Counted from the first letter of the stretch, positions 15,138 to 22,754 are shown. The stretch is DNA of 64,000 nt from Xanthobacter autotrophicus Py2 (GCA_000017645.1 CP000781.1:3211501-3275500), one strand, 5' to 3'. The notes: a model not told the origin generated them from the letters alone. Program-made: numbers and translations.

Positions 15138-16484
15138 ATGGCGGAGCAATACGACCTCGTAGTCATAGGAACCGGCACGGCTGCCATGGTCGCTGCCATG
15201 CGCGTGCGCGCTGCCGGCTGGAGTGTGGCGATCATCGACTACCGGCCTTTCGGCGGCACCTGCGCCCTACGCGGCTGCGACCCGAAAAAGATGCTTGTCG
15301 GCGGTGCCTCGGCCCTCGACCACGCCCGGCGCATGCGGGGCAACGGCGTTGCCGGCGACGTCCATATCGACTGGCCCGAACTGATTGCCTTCAAGCGCAC
15401 CTTCACCGATCCAGTCCCTGAAAAACATGAACACCGCTACGATGAAAAGGGCATCCATACGTACCGCGGGCACGCGCGCTTCACGGGCCGGAACAGCCTG
15501 ACGGTGGACGGCGAGAGCCTTGAAGCCCGCCACGTCCTTATCGCTGCGGGTGCCGAGCCGATAAGGCTAGGGATTCCCGGTGAAGAGTACTTCGCCACCA
15601 ACGAAGACTTCTTGGCCATGGAGCGACTGCCACGCCGGATCGTGCTGGTTGGCGGCGGGTATATTGCGTCGGAGTTCTCCCACATCGCTGCGCGTGCGGG
15701 TGTGCAGGTGACGATTCTCCAGCGTGGCAAACGGATGCTTGGACACTTTGACCCGGACCTCGTGGGCTGGCTCATGGACAAGTTCCGGGAGATCCGGGTG
15801 GATGTGCGCTTGCGGACCACGGTAAGCGCGATCGAGAAGGACCATGCGGGCTTTGTCGTCCGCGCTTCCTCAGAAGGCGGAGACGCGACCTTCGACGCCG
15901 ACCTCGTTGTCCATTCGGCCGGCCGCGCGCCTGCGCTCGACGCGCTTGATCTTGAGGCCGGCGGCGTCGCCGCGGAGAAGGGCCGGCTCAAGCTGAATGA
16001 GTACCTGCAGAGCGTCTCTAACGCAGCCGTATATGCCGCCGGCGATGCGGCACAGGAGGGGCCGCCGCTGACTCCCGTCTCCAGCCACGACGCCAAGATG
16101 GTCGCCGCTAACCTCCTGGAGGGCAATCGGCATAGACCCGACTATCGCGGCGTGCCAAGCGTCGCCTTCACGATCCCGCCGATCGCCGCCGTCGGGCTGA
16201 GCGAGGAACAAGCACGTCAGCAGGACCTGAAATTTCAGACGAAGTCCCAGAAGGCGTCCGACTGGTTTACGGCCCGCCAGGCCGTAGAGAAGACCTATGG
16301 CTTCAAGGTGATGGTGGAGGACGATACGGGGCGCATCATCGGCGCTCATCTTGTCGGGCCGCACGCCGATGAAGTGATCAACCTGTTTGCCCTGGCGATC
16401 CGCCACGACCTGACGGCCGACAATCTGAAGACGACAATGTTCGCGTATCCCACTGGCGCCTCGGATATCGGCTACATGCTCTGA
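15138..16484 (+). CDS. Glutathione-reductase-like pyridine nucleotide-disulfide oxidoreductase
   Basis: This is a 448-residue flavoprotein of the disulfide reductase family. FAD-binding VIGTGTAAMVAAMRV lies at the N terminus, the redox pair is Cys42/Cys47 in GGTCALRGCDPKK, and NAD(P)-binding VLVGGGYIASEF is central. The C-terminal dimer-interface motif that is HPT..E in glutathione reductase reads AYPTGASDIGYML, so the active-site His is Tyr437. It may therefore not be a classical glutathione reductase. It lies 200 bases after merBA in the same direction and inside the repeat-bounded mercury module, suggesting thiol maintenance or metal reduction. The substrate is unknown. The ATG at 15138 has GGAGAGACGA upstream. 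Confidence 0.88.
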   Translation: MAEQYDLVVIGTGTAAMVAAMRVRAAGWSVAIIDYRPFGGTCALRGCDPKKMLVGGASALDHARRMRGNGVAGDVHIDWPELIAFKRTFTDPVPEKHEHRYDEKGIHTYRGHARFTGRNSLTVDGESLEARHVLIAAGAEPIRLGIPGEEYFATNEDFLAMERLPRRIVLVGGGYIASEFSHIAARAGVQVTILQRGKRMLGHFDPDLVGWLMDKFREIRVDVRLRTTVSAIEKDHAGFVVRASSEGGDATFDADLVVHSAGRAPALDALDLEAGGVAAEKGRLKLNEYLQSVSNAAVYAAGDAAQEGPPLTPVSSHDAKMVAANLLEGNRHRPDYRGVPSVAFTIPPIAAVGLSEEQARQQDLKFQTKSQKASDWFTARQAVEKTYGFKVMVEDDTGRIIGAHLVGPHADEVINLFALAIRHDLTADNLKTTMFAYPTGASDIGYML

Positions 16485-16610
16485 ATGCTGGTATCAACGG
16501 CAAGCATGTCGCCGAGCGCCTTCAACTTGTTTGCAGCACCCCAAAGTCGTCGCAGGGAGATGGCGTGCAGGATCGCATTTTAGGCGGCGTTGGCGTTTTG
16601 TGGGATACGC

Positions 16611-16666
16611 TCTCATAGTGCCCCAGCGGAAACATAGTTATCAGTTTCATCTACGCTGGGGCGCCA
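16611..16666 (+). repeat. Hairpin-forming 56-bp direct repeat, copy 2 (right of mer module)
   Basis: This is the partner of 10961-11016, with 51 of 56 bases identical and the same orientation. In this copy the outer arms are a perfect 9-bp inverted repeat, GCCCCAGCG and CGCTGGGGC, with inner arms GAAAC and GTTTC. It lies 127 bases after the flavoprotein gene and about 150 bases before the IS3-family element. The distance between copies is 5650 bases and the enclosed DNA is the whole mercury module. Confidence 0.75.
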
Positions 16667-16693
16667 TTAAATCAACGACTTAGCCATAGCCTA

Positions 16694-16724
16694 CCGTTTC
16701 AGTTCCGCGATCTGAAACGGTTTT
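16694..16724 (+). terminator. Candidate rho-independent terminator after the mer module
   Basis: CCGTTTCAG (16694-16702) and CTGAAACGG (16712-16720) form a perfect 9-bp stem with a 9-base loop, followed at once by TTTT. It would stop plus-strand transcripts leaving the mercury genes. The stem is not very GC-rich and the T-run is short, so strength is uncertain; it may also belong to the mobile end sequence. Confidence 0.5.
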
Positions 16725-16816
16725 GGCTGCAGTGTGCGATTGGGCCGCATTGGCCACGACCCTCCGCGAAGCGCTTTCCAAGCCGCCAGGGATGATGCGC
16801 TGGGCTCAGGGCTCAT

Positions 16817-16841
16817 TGGCCTGCTGCCGGTTCTGTGGACA
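16817..16841 (+). repeat. IS3-family element, left terminal inverted repeat
   Basis: This 25-base end starts TGGCCTGCTGCCGG and matches the reverse complement of 18030-18054 at 23 positions. It lies five bases from the end of orfB, as expected for the right (transposase 3') end of a compact IS3-type element. Confidence 0.85.
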
Positions 16842-16846
16842 CGCGG

Positions 16847-17707
16847 TTAAGCTAATTTAGCTCGCTGCTCGAACTCGACGGGGCTCAGGTAGCCCAGTGT
16901 CGAGTGCCGGCGTCGGCGATTGTAGAAGCGCTCGATGTAGTCGAACACATCCGCTCTCGCGTCATCCCTCATCCTGTAGACCTTGCGGGCTGTGCGCTCG
17001 GTTTTCTGCGACGAGAAGAAGCTCTCCATCGCCGCATTGTCCCAGACGTTGCCCGACCGGCTCATCGAGCAGGTGATGCCATGGTCGGCCATCAGGCCCT
17101 GGAACCGCTCGCTCGTATATTGGCTGCCCTGGTCGCTGTGGTGCAGCAGGCTGTCCGTCTTGCCGCGGCGCCAGACCGCCATGATGAGGGCATCGGCGAC
17201 GAGCTGTGCCGTCATCTCCGCCTTCATCGCCCAGCCGACGACACGTCGTGAGAACAGGTCGACGACCGCGGTAACGTAGAGCCAACCCTCCGCGGTCCAG
17301 ATGTAGGTGAAGTCCGCCACCCATTTCTGGTTTGGAGCCGACGCCTCGAAGGCGCGGTCGAGAAGATTGTCCGAAGCGGCCGCCCGCACGCCGACATCCT
17401 TCGGCAGCCCACGACGGCGCGGCCGGGCCCGCAACCCATGCTCACGCATGATCCGTTCGACCCGGTGCAGCCCGCAGGAGAACCCTTCCGCCAGCACATC
17501 GTGCCAGACGCGTCGCGCGCCATAGGTTCGATCGCTGCTCTTGAAGCTCCGATCGATCGCCGTCGCGAGCACGTCATCGTGTCGGGCATGCGCACTGGGG
17601 CTGCGGTTGAGCCAAGCACGCAAGCCCGACCGGGAGATGTCCAGAGCGTCGCATAGCCATGCCACCGGCCAGATGTTCCGGTGCTTCGCGATGAAGGCGA
17701 ACCTCAT
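16847..17707 (-). CDS. IS3-family transposase OrfB (rve integrase domain)
   Basis: This 286-residue catalytic subunit has an N-terminal HTH_21-like segment (ARHDDVLATAIDRSFKSS, then TYGARRVWHDV). The DDE integrase core follows: first Asp in NQKWVADFTYI, second in LLHHSDQGSQYTS, and Glu in NVWDNAAMESFFSSQKTE. The C-terminal FYNRRRRHSTLGYLSPVEFE is standard for the family. Its ATG overlaps the orfA stop as ATGA and lies in the -1 frame relative to orfA, so it is made either by coupling or as an OrfAB fusion after slippage at the A-run (CTA AAA AGG) near the end of orfA. It appears intact. Confidence 0.95.
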   Translation of the reverse strand: MRFAFIAKHRNIWPVAWLCDALDISRSGLRAWLNRSPSAHARHDDVLATAIDRSFKSSDRTYGARRVWHDVLAEGFSCGLHRVERIMREHGLRARPRRRGLPKDVGVRAAASDNLLDRAFEASAPNQKWVADFTYIWTAEGWLYVTAVVDLFSRRVVGWAMKAEMTAQLVADALIMAVWRRGKTDSLLHHSDQGSQYTSERFQGLMADHGITCSMSRSGNVWDNAAMESFFSSQKTERTARKVYRMRDDARADVFDYIERFYNRRRRHSTLGYLSPVEFEQRAKLA

Positions 17708-17994
17708 GTCGCTTCCCTCGCGAAGAAGGCCGCGGCCCTTTTTAGGATGTCGCGCTCCGCCTTCAGCTTGGTCACTTCCCTGCGCAGCCGGTCAATCTCG
17801 AGCTGCTCGGGTCTCGTCTGCCCATGGCCAGGAAAGGCATGCTGAGCATCCGCTTTCGCCTCGCGGATCCATTTGCGCAGCACATTCTCGTGGACATCCA
17901 GGTCGCGGGCCGCCTGCGCAACCGCAACACCCCGATCCTGCACCAATCTCACAGCCTCAAGCTTGAACTCGCGGCTGAACCTCCGTCGTTGCAT
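17704..17994 (-). CDS. IS3-family transposase OrfA (HTH_8 / leucine zipper)
   Basis: This is a 96-residue DNA-binding protein: the helix-turn-helix starts RRRFSREFKLEAVRLVQD and continues VAQAARDLDVHENVLRKWI. A C-terminal coiled coil, LEIDRLRREVTKLKAERDIL, mediates pairing with OrfB. The ATG at 17994 is preceded by GGAGAGCAGGA. The frame remains open upstream through the IS end into the neighbouring gene, but that part is not translated as transposase. It binds the terminal repeats of the element. Confidence 0.94.
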   Translation of the reverse strand: MQRRRFSREFKLEAVRLVQDRGVAVAQAARDLDVHENVLRKWIREAKADAQHAFPGHGQTRPEQLEIDRLRREVTKLKAERDILKRAAAFFAREAT

Positions 17995-18029
17995 TCCTGC
18001 TCTCCAGTCCGTTGAACACCTTATCTCGG

Positions 18030-18054
18030 TGTCCACGAAACCGGCAGCAGGCCA
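18030..18054 (+). repeat. IS3-family element, right terminal inverted repeat
   Basis: This end carries the orfA promoter side. Read inward on the minus strand it begins TGGCCTGCTGCCGGTT and ends GTGGACA, mirroring 16817-16841 with two mismatches. Confidence 0.85.
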
Positions 18055-18092
18055 CGAGCGGCAACGTCGATGCCGGCGGGGATGCCCCCGCC

Positions 18093-19151
18093 TCAGTTCG
18101 CGCTCGAGGGAAGCGCTGCCCTTGCCGCGCTGACCGGCAGCTTCGCGCGCAGGTAGCCGCTCCACGCCGCTTCGGTCGGAAACGCCTCCGGCGAGCGGAT
18201 GCCGTCGCGCACCCCGTGGGTCCGCGCCATCTCCTCCGGGGACATGCCGTCGTCCACCAGCCCGAGTTGCTGGAACAGGCTCAGGGCATAGCCGGGAATC
18301 CATCGGCGGATGTCGTGCCAGGGCACCTCGGCAAAGCTTTCCGGCGCGAGGTTCATGAGCGTCGTCATGCAGCTCTCGCGCAGGGTCGAGTAGAAGATCG
18401 GGCGCGCGTCCACCCGGTTGATGAAGGCGAGGATGCGCTCGAAATAGAGGCGGATCGCCGCCGCGTCCCGATGGATCGGAAAGATCTGCACCTCGTCGGG
18501 CGGCGTGCGCGCGAGGCGGCTCCAGATCAGGTCCCGCTCGCTGCCGAGTTCCGGATAGATGGGATCCCGGCGGAAGAAGCCGGCGACGGCATCGAAGCTG
18601 GCGCCCTTGGCCTGCCGGGCCTCGATGGAGACCACCACGTGCCGTCCGTCGGCGAAGCCGAAGGAGAGCATGACGTGGGCGAGCGCCTTCATGTCCCCGA
18701 ACGGCTGGATGATGAGGTCAGCGCCGGTGAGGGTCGACAGGTCGAAGGTGGCCGTGGTCCACCGCGGCACCGACTCCGCGCCGGGCCGGTGCAGCGCATC
18801 GCGGAAATTGCGGATGGTGACCTTGTCGCCGTCAATCGTCGCCGTGGGATTGTGCTGCTGGAGCGCGACCCAGTCCTGCTCGATCGGCTCCGTGCTGAAG
18901 AACGCGATGCCGAGCGTGGCGATGGCGGCGAGCGCCAGCACCCGGCGGATGTCGCGGCCGAGGCCGGGAGCGAACCACAGGGCGATTACGGCGAGGGGGA
19001 AGGCGAAGCTCCCGACCTGCCGGACGTCAGCCGGCCAGGCGATCCAGTAATGGATGGCGAGCCCGAAATAGAGACTGGCCGCGACGACCACAACGCCCGC
19101 CACCACGCCCAGGGCGCGCCGGATGGCCCGCGCAACTGCCGTCACCATCAC
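18093..19151 (-). CDS. DUF4105 (Lnb N-terminal-like) membrane protein
   Basis: This 352-residue protein begins with two to three transmembrane helices (about residues 10-100: GVVAGVVVVAASLYFGLAI, VGSFAFPLAVIALWFAPGL and a third). A periplasmic DUF4105 domain follows, with RNFRDALHRPGAESVPRW, MLSFGFADGRHVVVSIEARQ, and a late cysteine in FYSTLRESCMTTL. The domain is papain-like; a Cys/His pair in the family suggests peptidase or acyltransferase activity, but no reaction is proven for this type. The gene is high-GC chromosomal sequence and is intact although the IS sits only 38 bases past its stop. Confidence 0.88.
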   Translation of the reverse strand: MMVTAVARAIRRALGVVAGVVVVAASLYFGLAIHYWIAWPADVRQVGSFAFPLAVIALWFAPGLGRDIRRVLALAAIATLGIAFFSTEPIEQDWVALQQHNPTATIDGDKVTIRNFRDALHRPGAESVPRWTTATFDLSTLTGADLIIQPFGDMKALAHVMLSFGFADGRHVVVSIEARQAKGASFDAVAGFFRRDPIYPELGSERDLIWSRLARTPPDEVQIFPIHRDAAAIRLYFERILAFINRVDARPIFYSTLRESCMTTLMNLAPESFAEVPWHDIRRWIPGYALSLFQQLGLVDDGMSPEEMARTHGVRDGIRSPEAFPTEAAWSGYLRAKLPVSAARAALPSSAN

Positions 19152-19327
19152 CGAAACCCTTTCGAAGCCATCATCTCGCGCCCGCTATACACCGAACCGT
19201 GCGTCCATCCTGCCGCCATTCTGGCTCGCTGGGCTCCTCGGCTGCGAGGGAGCATCCGCTCAGCCGCACGTGAGGGCCGCTCCTGTCCCGGTCCAAGAAA
19301 AGCACAGCTCAGAGGCGCCGACGTGCA

Positions 19328-19534
19328 TTACGGCTTCCGCGTCGCCCGAACCAGGGCGGCAATGGAGAGCAGCACGGCTGATGCGGCAATTCCGGCCGTC
19401 ACGACGCCAGCTGGCGTCCAGCGGGCCGTGGCCTGGAGCGTGATGCTCTTGCCGACTTTCAGCTCCCATGCCGCCTTCATTTCCTCGGGGTGATAGGGCG
19501 TGGAAGGCTCCTGGCGGTCTGCCTCGTCTGTCAT
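19328..19534 (-). CDS. Small single-helix membrane protein, hypothetical
   Basis: This 68-residue protein has an acidic N terminus (MTDEADRQEPSTPYHPEEMK), a middle part WELKVGKSITLQ, one hydrophobic helix (GVVTAGIAASAVLLSIAAL) and a basic tail VRATRKP, which predicts an inner-membrane protein with the tail in the cytoplasm. I recognise no family. Composition looks like real coding sequence and the gene is co-directional with DUF4105, 176 bases upstream of it. Confidence 0.55.
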   Translation of the reverse strand: MTDEADRQEPSTPYHPEEMKAAWELKVGKSITLQATARWTPAGVVTAGIAASAVLLSIAALVRATRKP

Positions 19535-19682
19535 GTCCGGTCCCTCGGGCGCATGCCCGGACCATTACCATTTTGCTCGATGAAGATCACTTCGGCGGTC
19601 ATGAGAGCGCTGCGGACGGTCAGGCTTCAGCGGATGCGCGGATCGAACGCGTGGCGCTGCGGGATGTCGAAGGGCGGGAATG

Positions 19683-19874
19683 TCAGGCGTCTGGCCGTTT
19701 AAGATCCAGCGCCCGGTCGTGGCGCCAGGTGAGAATGAAGGGCTCGCCGCCGAATTCCCCGCGCTCCGCCGTAAGCACGGCGGCGGGCGGCCCCTCGGCG
19801 ATCAGGATGCCGTCCTTCATCAAGGCGAGGCGGTCGCAGAAGTAGGCGGCGAGGGTGAGGCGCCAACCCTTGGC
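19683..19874 (-). pseudogene. ABC transporter ATPase C-terminal fragment
   Basis: The minus frame from 19874 to the TGA at 19683 reads RLTLAAYFCDRLALMKDGIL, then IAEGPPAAVLTAERGEF, which is the end of a siderophore/heme/cobalamin-type ABC ATPase just after its switch histidine. An in-frame stop lies immediately upstream, so the nucleotide-binding core is gone. About 130 bases further upstream there is no recognisable ABC sequence. This is debris of a deleted metal-uptake locus. Confidence 0.7.
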
Positions 19875-20009
19875 TTACTCGATAGAGTACGCTGGACAGG
19901 CTTAGCGCGCCGGCTGCGACGCCGATGCCATGGCGCGCCAAGTCCCGCACCGCCGGCGGCAGGCGCGTCAGGGTTCGAATGGCAGCAGGCCGGGCCGCCG
20001 GCTCCTCGC

Positions 20010-20729
20010 TCAGGCGAGCGTATCGACGAAGCGCACGAAGCCCTCCAGCGACTCGCGCTCGGTTTCGAGGCGGTTCTCAGGGGCGGTGGCGTCCGCGTAT
20101 CCGAGCGCCATGCCGCACACCACCATCTGTGTGTCCGGAATGGCGAGGCGCCTGGCGATGACTGCTCCGTAGGTGTTGAAGGCGGCCTGCGGGCAGGTGT
20201 CGAGGCCGAAGCTGCGGGCGGCGATCATGATGGTCTGGAGGAACATGCCGTAGTCGAGCCAGGAACCGCGCTCCAGGTCCCGATCGATGGTGAAGACGAG
20301 CCCCACCGGGGCATCGAAGAACAGGAAGTTGCGGGCGTGCTGCTGTCGCATGCGCTCGATGTCGCGCTTGGCAATGCCCAGCGTGCCGTAGAGGTCCCAG
20401 CCCACCTTGCGGCGGCGTCCAAGATAGGGCTCGCGCCATTGGCGGGGATAGTAGGCGTAGTCCTCGCGGCCGGGATCCCCGGCCAGCGACAGGGCGTGAA
20501 GCTCCCGTGTGAGGGCGGCGAGGGGTTCCCCCCGCAGCACCGCCACCTGCCAGGGCTGGATGTTGGAGCCGGACGGCGCGCGGGCGCCGAGTTCCAGGAT
20601 GCGGGCCAAGATTTCGTCCGGCACCGACGTAGGCAGGAAGGCGCGCACCGAGCGGCGCGAGCGGATGGCCTCTTCGGCGGTGGGCGTGGAGGCTTCCAAA
20701 GCAGCGGGAGGGGAAAGGGGTGCGTTCAT
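20010..20729 (-). CDS. Nitroreductase-family flavoprotein
   Basis: This 239-residue FMN enzyme of the nitroreductase superfamily has the N-terminal AIRSRRSVRAFLP with the FMN-phosphate-binding arginines, APSGSNIQPWQVAVL (the Ser/Asn/Gln substrate pocket) and a C-terminal RLAIPDTQMVVCGMALGYAD. It is probably cytoplasmic and NAD(P)H-dependent; substrates could be nitroaromatics, quinones or a flavin. Family members cannot be assigned more finely from sequence alone. It stands alone between two decayed regions, which suggests that neighbours were lost. Confidence 0.92.
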   Translation of the reverse strand: MNAPLSPPAALEASTPTAEEAIRSRRSVRAFLPTSVPDEILARILELGARAPSGSNIQPWQVAVLRGEPLAALTRELHALSLAGDPGREDYAYYPRQWREPYLGRRRKVGWDLYGTLGIAKRDIERMRQQHARNFLFFDAPVGLVFTIDRDLERGSWLDYGMFLQTIMIAARSFGLDTCPQAAFNTYGAVIARRLAIPDTQMVVCGMALGYADATAPENRLETERESLEGFVRFVDTLA

Positions 20730-20849
20730 TTTCCGAATAGGTCCACGGGGGTTGCCATATGGAGAGTGGCGAGCTTGTAGCCGCGCTTGAAATCGAGGAT
20801 GTGCTTTTCCATCTACGCCCGCTCGCGCTTCTCGTCATGGTCCCGGTTG

Positions 20850-21010
20850 GCCTTCGGGAAGGGTGGAACGCTTGACGCCCGGCTTCTGCGTGAGCCCCGT
20901 CTGGGGGGCAGCAGGTCCCGGGCGCGATCTCGCCTGACAGGATCTTGTCCTCGATGGTGCGGGCCACGCGGCGGAAGGCGGGTTCCACCGGCACCGGGTC
21001 ACGCCCGAGC
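20850..21010 (-). pseudogene. GntR-family regulator N-terminal remnant
   Basis: One minus frame reads VEPAFRRVARTIEDKILSGE, then IAPGTCCPP, and a shifted frame continues as TQKPGVKRSTLPEG. Together these match the start of a FadR/GntR winged helix (IxxxILSGxxxPGxxLPxExxLAxxxGVSRxTVREG) broken by a frameshift. Nothing of the effector domain remains. A short frame, MEKHILDFKRGYKLATLHMA, between it and the nitroreductase overlaps the nitroreductase start but is not recognisable. Confidence 0.6.
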
Positions 21011-21157
21011 GACATCTGGGAGCGTTCTCCCGGCCGCGCGGGCTTCCTCCAAATCGCGTGGCATCTTGCTTTGCTGCTTCCCGGTCTTGGTCGTCGTCGC
21101 CTCATCGCCAAAGCGCTCGATGAGATGGTGATGCGAGCGATCACGTTGTTACGGGTG

Positions 21158-21448
21158 TCACGCCTGCGACAAGTAATCGGGAAACCTCCGCTGGAAGTCC
21201 GGATAGTAATGCGGGATAACCCCCATATCGAACCGTCCGAGGATCTGCTCCTTCGCTTCCCGGTCCAGCAGGAAGCGGAATGCGGCCTCGATACACTTGA
21301 CCGGGCTATGCGCACCCGCCGTCAACTCCTGATAGGTGGCCGGCGCCATGGTGACCACGTGGCGGGTCTCCCCCGCGTCGTCGCGCACCACCACCGCGAA
21401 TTTCAGGGGATCCCCGCCGGCGCTCTGCCGCACCTCGATCATTGCCAT
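21158..21448 (-). CDS. Conserved hypothetical protein, 96 residues
   Basis: This is a compact soluble protein with a beta-rich first half (MIEVRQSAGGDPLKFAVVVR, DDAGETRHVVTM) and a helical second half with one cysteine (SPVKCIEAAFRFLLDRE). It ends PHYYPDFQRRFPDYLSQA. I have the impression of a widespread small proteobacterial family with the phrase FRFLLDRE.KE.ILGRFD, but no function is known to me. It is transcribed divergently from the gene at 21571; the 122-base gap may hold both promoters. Confidence 0.72.
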   Translation of the reverse strand: MAMIEVRQSAGGDPLKFAVVVRDDAGETRHVVTMAPATYQELTAGAHSPVKCIEAAFRFLLDREAKEQILGRFDMGVIPHYYPDFQRRFPDYLSQA

Positions 21449-21570
21449 GCCTTCCGTTGCCCCATGGGGATATTCTGCATGCCGTGCGGCGCGTGATCAC
21501 CTGCCGGGCGGGTCGCCACATGGTGGCATTGTTTTTGATTGCCGCGCCATGACGCGACAGGGACACACGG

Positions 21571-21906
21571 ATGGGTTCCATGCAGAGCAAGCCTGACAGC
21601 GGCGATTACCTCGCCCTTTTCAGCCGGTACAAGGAAGACTTCGGGGATGTCTACATGGACCCCGAGGACGAGCGGTTCCGGCTGCTGTTCGATCAGATCT
21701 GCCGCATGCTCACCCAGCCCTCCGCGTTCAATCTCAGCCTGCCCGAGCAATTCCGCACCACCGCCTTCCGCTATCTCGAAGGCGACCCGCACACGGTCGC
21801 GCACATGACAACCGTCGAGAACCGCCACTTCATGCTGAGCGACGTGTTCGACTATATCCACCTGGTCCAGACCATGGGCGGCTCCTGGGACCAGCGCGGG
21901 CGGTAG
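21571..21906 (+). CDS. Hypothetical protein, 111 residues
   Basis: This small acidic, mainly helical protein includes YLALFSRYKEDFGDVYMDPE, LLFDQICRMLTQPSAFN and HFMLSDVFDYIHLVQTMGG. There is no signal peptide or membrane segment and no motif I can name. Codon usage and the absence of an overlapping better frame support it as real. It is divergent from the 96-residue gene. The start could be ATG 21571 or the ATG three codons later. Confidence 0.6.
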   Translation: MGSMQSKPDSGDYLALFSRYKEDFGDVYMDPEDERFRLLFDQICRMLTQPSAFNLSLPEQFRTTAFRYLEGDPHTVAHMTTVENRHFMLSDVFDYIHLVQTMGGSWDQRGR

Positions 21907-21947
21907 GCGCCCGTCGGACCACAGGCGCCCCATGGCTTCTGCCGGGG

Positions 21948-22754
21948 TCAGCGCAGCAGGGCGTCCAGCGTCTCGCATTCGGCGGGGCTCAGGCGAAATT
22001 CGAAGATGGCCAGGTCCTGGCTCATGTGGTCCTGCGAGGTGGTGCCGGTCAGGCACACCATGTCCATCTGGGTCAGGTAGCGGAAAAACACCTGGGCCGG
22101 GGTGCGGCCATGTCTGGCGGCCATTGCGACGAGGCTCGGCTGGGCCAGGACCTCGGGATTGGCGGTCAGGGTCCAGAAGCTCTGATAGAGAATGCCGTTG
22201 GTGCCGCAAAAGGCCCGAAGCCGCCGGTCGTACTTGGTCTTGGCGTAAAAGCGGTTCTGGACCAGCGCGGGCTTGATCCGGGCCTGCCGGAACAGGGTTT
22301 CGAGCCGCCGCAGGTCATAGCAGTTGCTGATGCCCAGTTGGCGGACGCGACCTTGCTCGCACAGGCCCTCCATGGCCCGCCACACCTCCAGCGTATCCCT
22401 GTCTTCGGGATAGGGGGAATGCAGGACGAGGCCATCGAGATAGTCGGTGCGCAGGTTGGCGAGCGAGGCCTGGAAGGACTGCCGCACCTGCTCGCCCAGG
22501 CTGGCCTTGGGATCTTAGGGGATGGCGTCGGGGTCCTGCCCCGCTACGGCGGTGAACTTGGTTTGCAGATAGATGTCCGCGCGGGTGAGCCCAGGTCCCA
22601 ACACGGCGGCCAGTCCCTCGCCCACGCCCGGCTCATGGTAATGCTTGGGCTGACAGGCGGTGTCGATGCCGCGAAAGCCCGAACGCAGGGCCAATTCCAC
22701 CAATTCCGCGGTGCGTTCCTTTTTCCAGGCCGTGCCGTAGAGGATCCGGGGCAT
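21948..22754 (-). pseudogene. Aldo/keto reductase interrupted by a nonsense codon
   Basis: Both parts lie in the same frame: MPRILYGTAWKKERTAELVE through FTAVAGQDPDAIP, then TAA at 22515-22517, then DPKASLGEQVRQSFQASL to the end (SPAECETLDALLR). Family landmarks are present on both sides: GFRGIDTACQPKHYHE with Asp and Tyr of the catalytic tetrad, LQTKF with Lys, and DGLVLHSPYPED with His. Relatives have Tyr at the stop position (PYDPKA), so a single base change to TAA explains it. Apart from this the gene is full length and undecayed, so the loss looks recent. A sequencing error is possible. Confidence 0.85.

Larger units (their letters stand above)
16817..18054 (-). mobile_element. IS3-family insertion sequence, 1238 bp
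   Basis: This is a complete insertion sequence with orfA and orfB on the minus strand. It is bounded by 25-bp terminal inverted repeats that begin TGGCCTGCTGCCGGTT and end TGGACA; the two ends differ at two adjacent bases. The flanking triplets (CAT on the left, CGA on the right) do not match, so no 3- or 4-bp target duplication is visible. It separates the low-GC accessory region from the high-GC chromosome and stops 38 bases short of the DUF4105 stop codon. The subgroup was not determined. Confidence 0.9.

Noticed and set aside
14920..15162. 80-codon frame between merBA and the reductase, with a hydrophobic stretch
   Set aside because: I considered MerE or another small mercury transporter. 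It has no cysteine pair, overlaps both neighbours out of frame and has no good start, so it is not reported as a gene.
10961..16666. The two 56-bp repeats as a CRISPR array or integron attC sites
   Set aside because: Only two copies 5.6 kb apart with genes between exclude CRISPR. The internal sequence lacks the conserved R-box ends of attC sites and no integron integrase is present.
19680..20780. 366-codon plus-strand frame
   Set aside because: It covers the antisense of the nitroreductase gene and the ABC fragment. It shows no motif and has shadow-like composition.
22515..22517. Selenocysteine or frameshift explanation for the AKR interruption
   Set aside because: The codon is TAA, not TGA, and both sides are in the same frame, so neither recoding nor a frameshift explains it.
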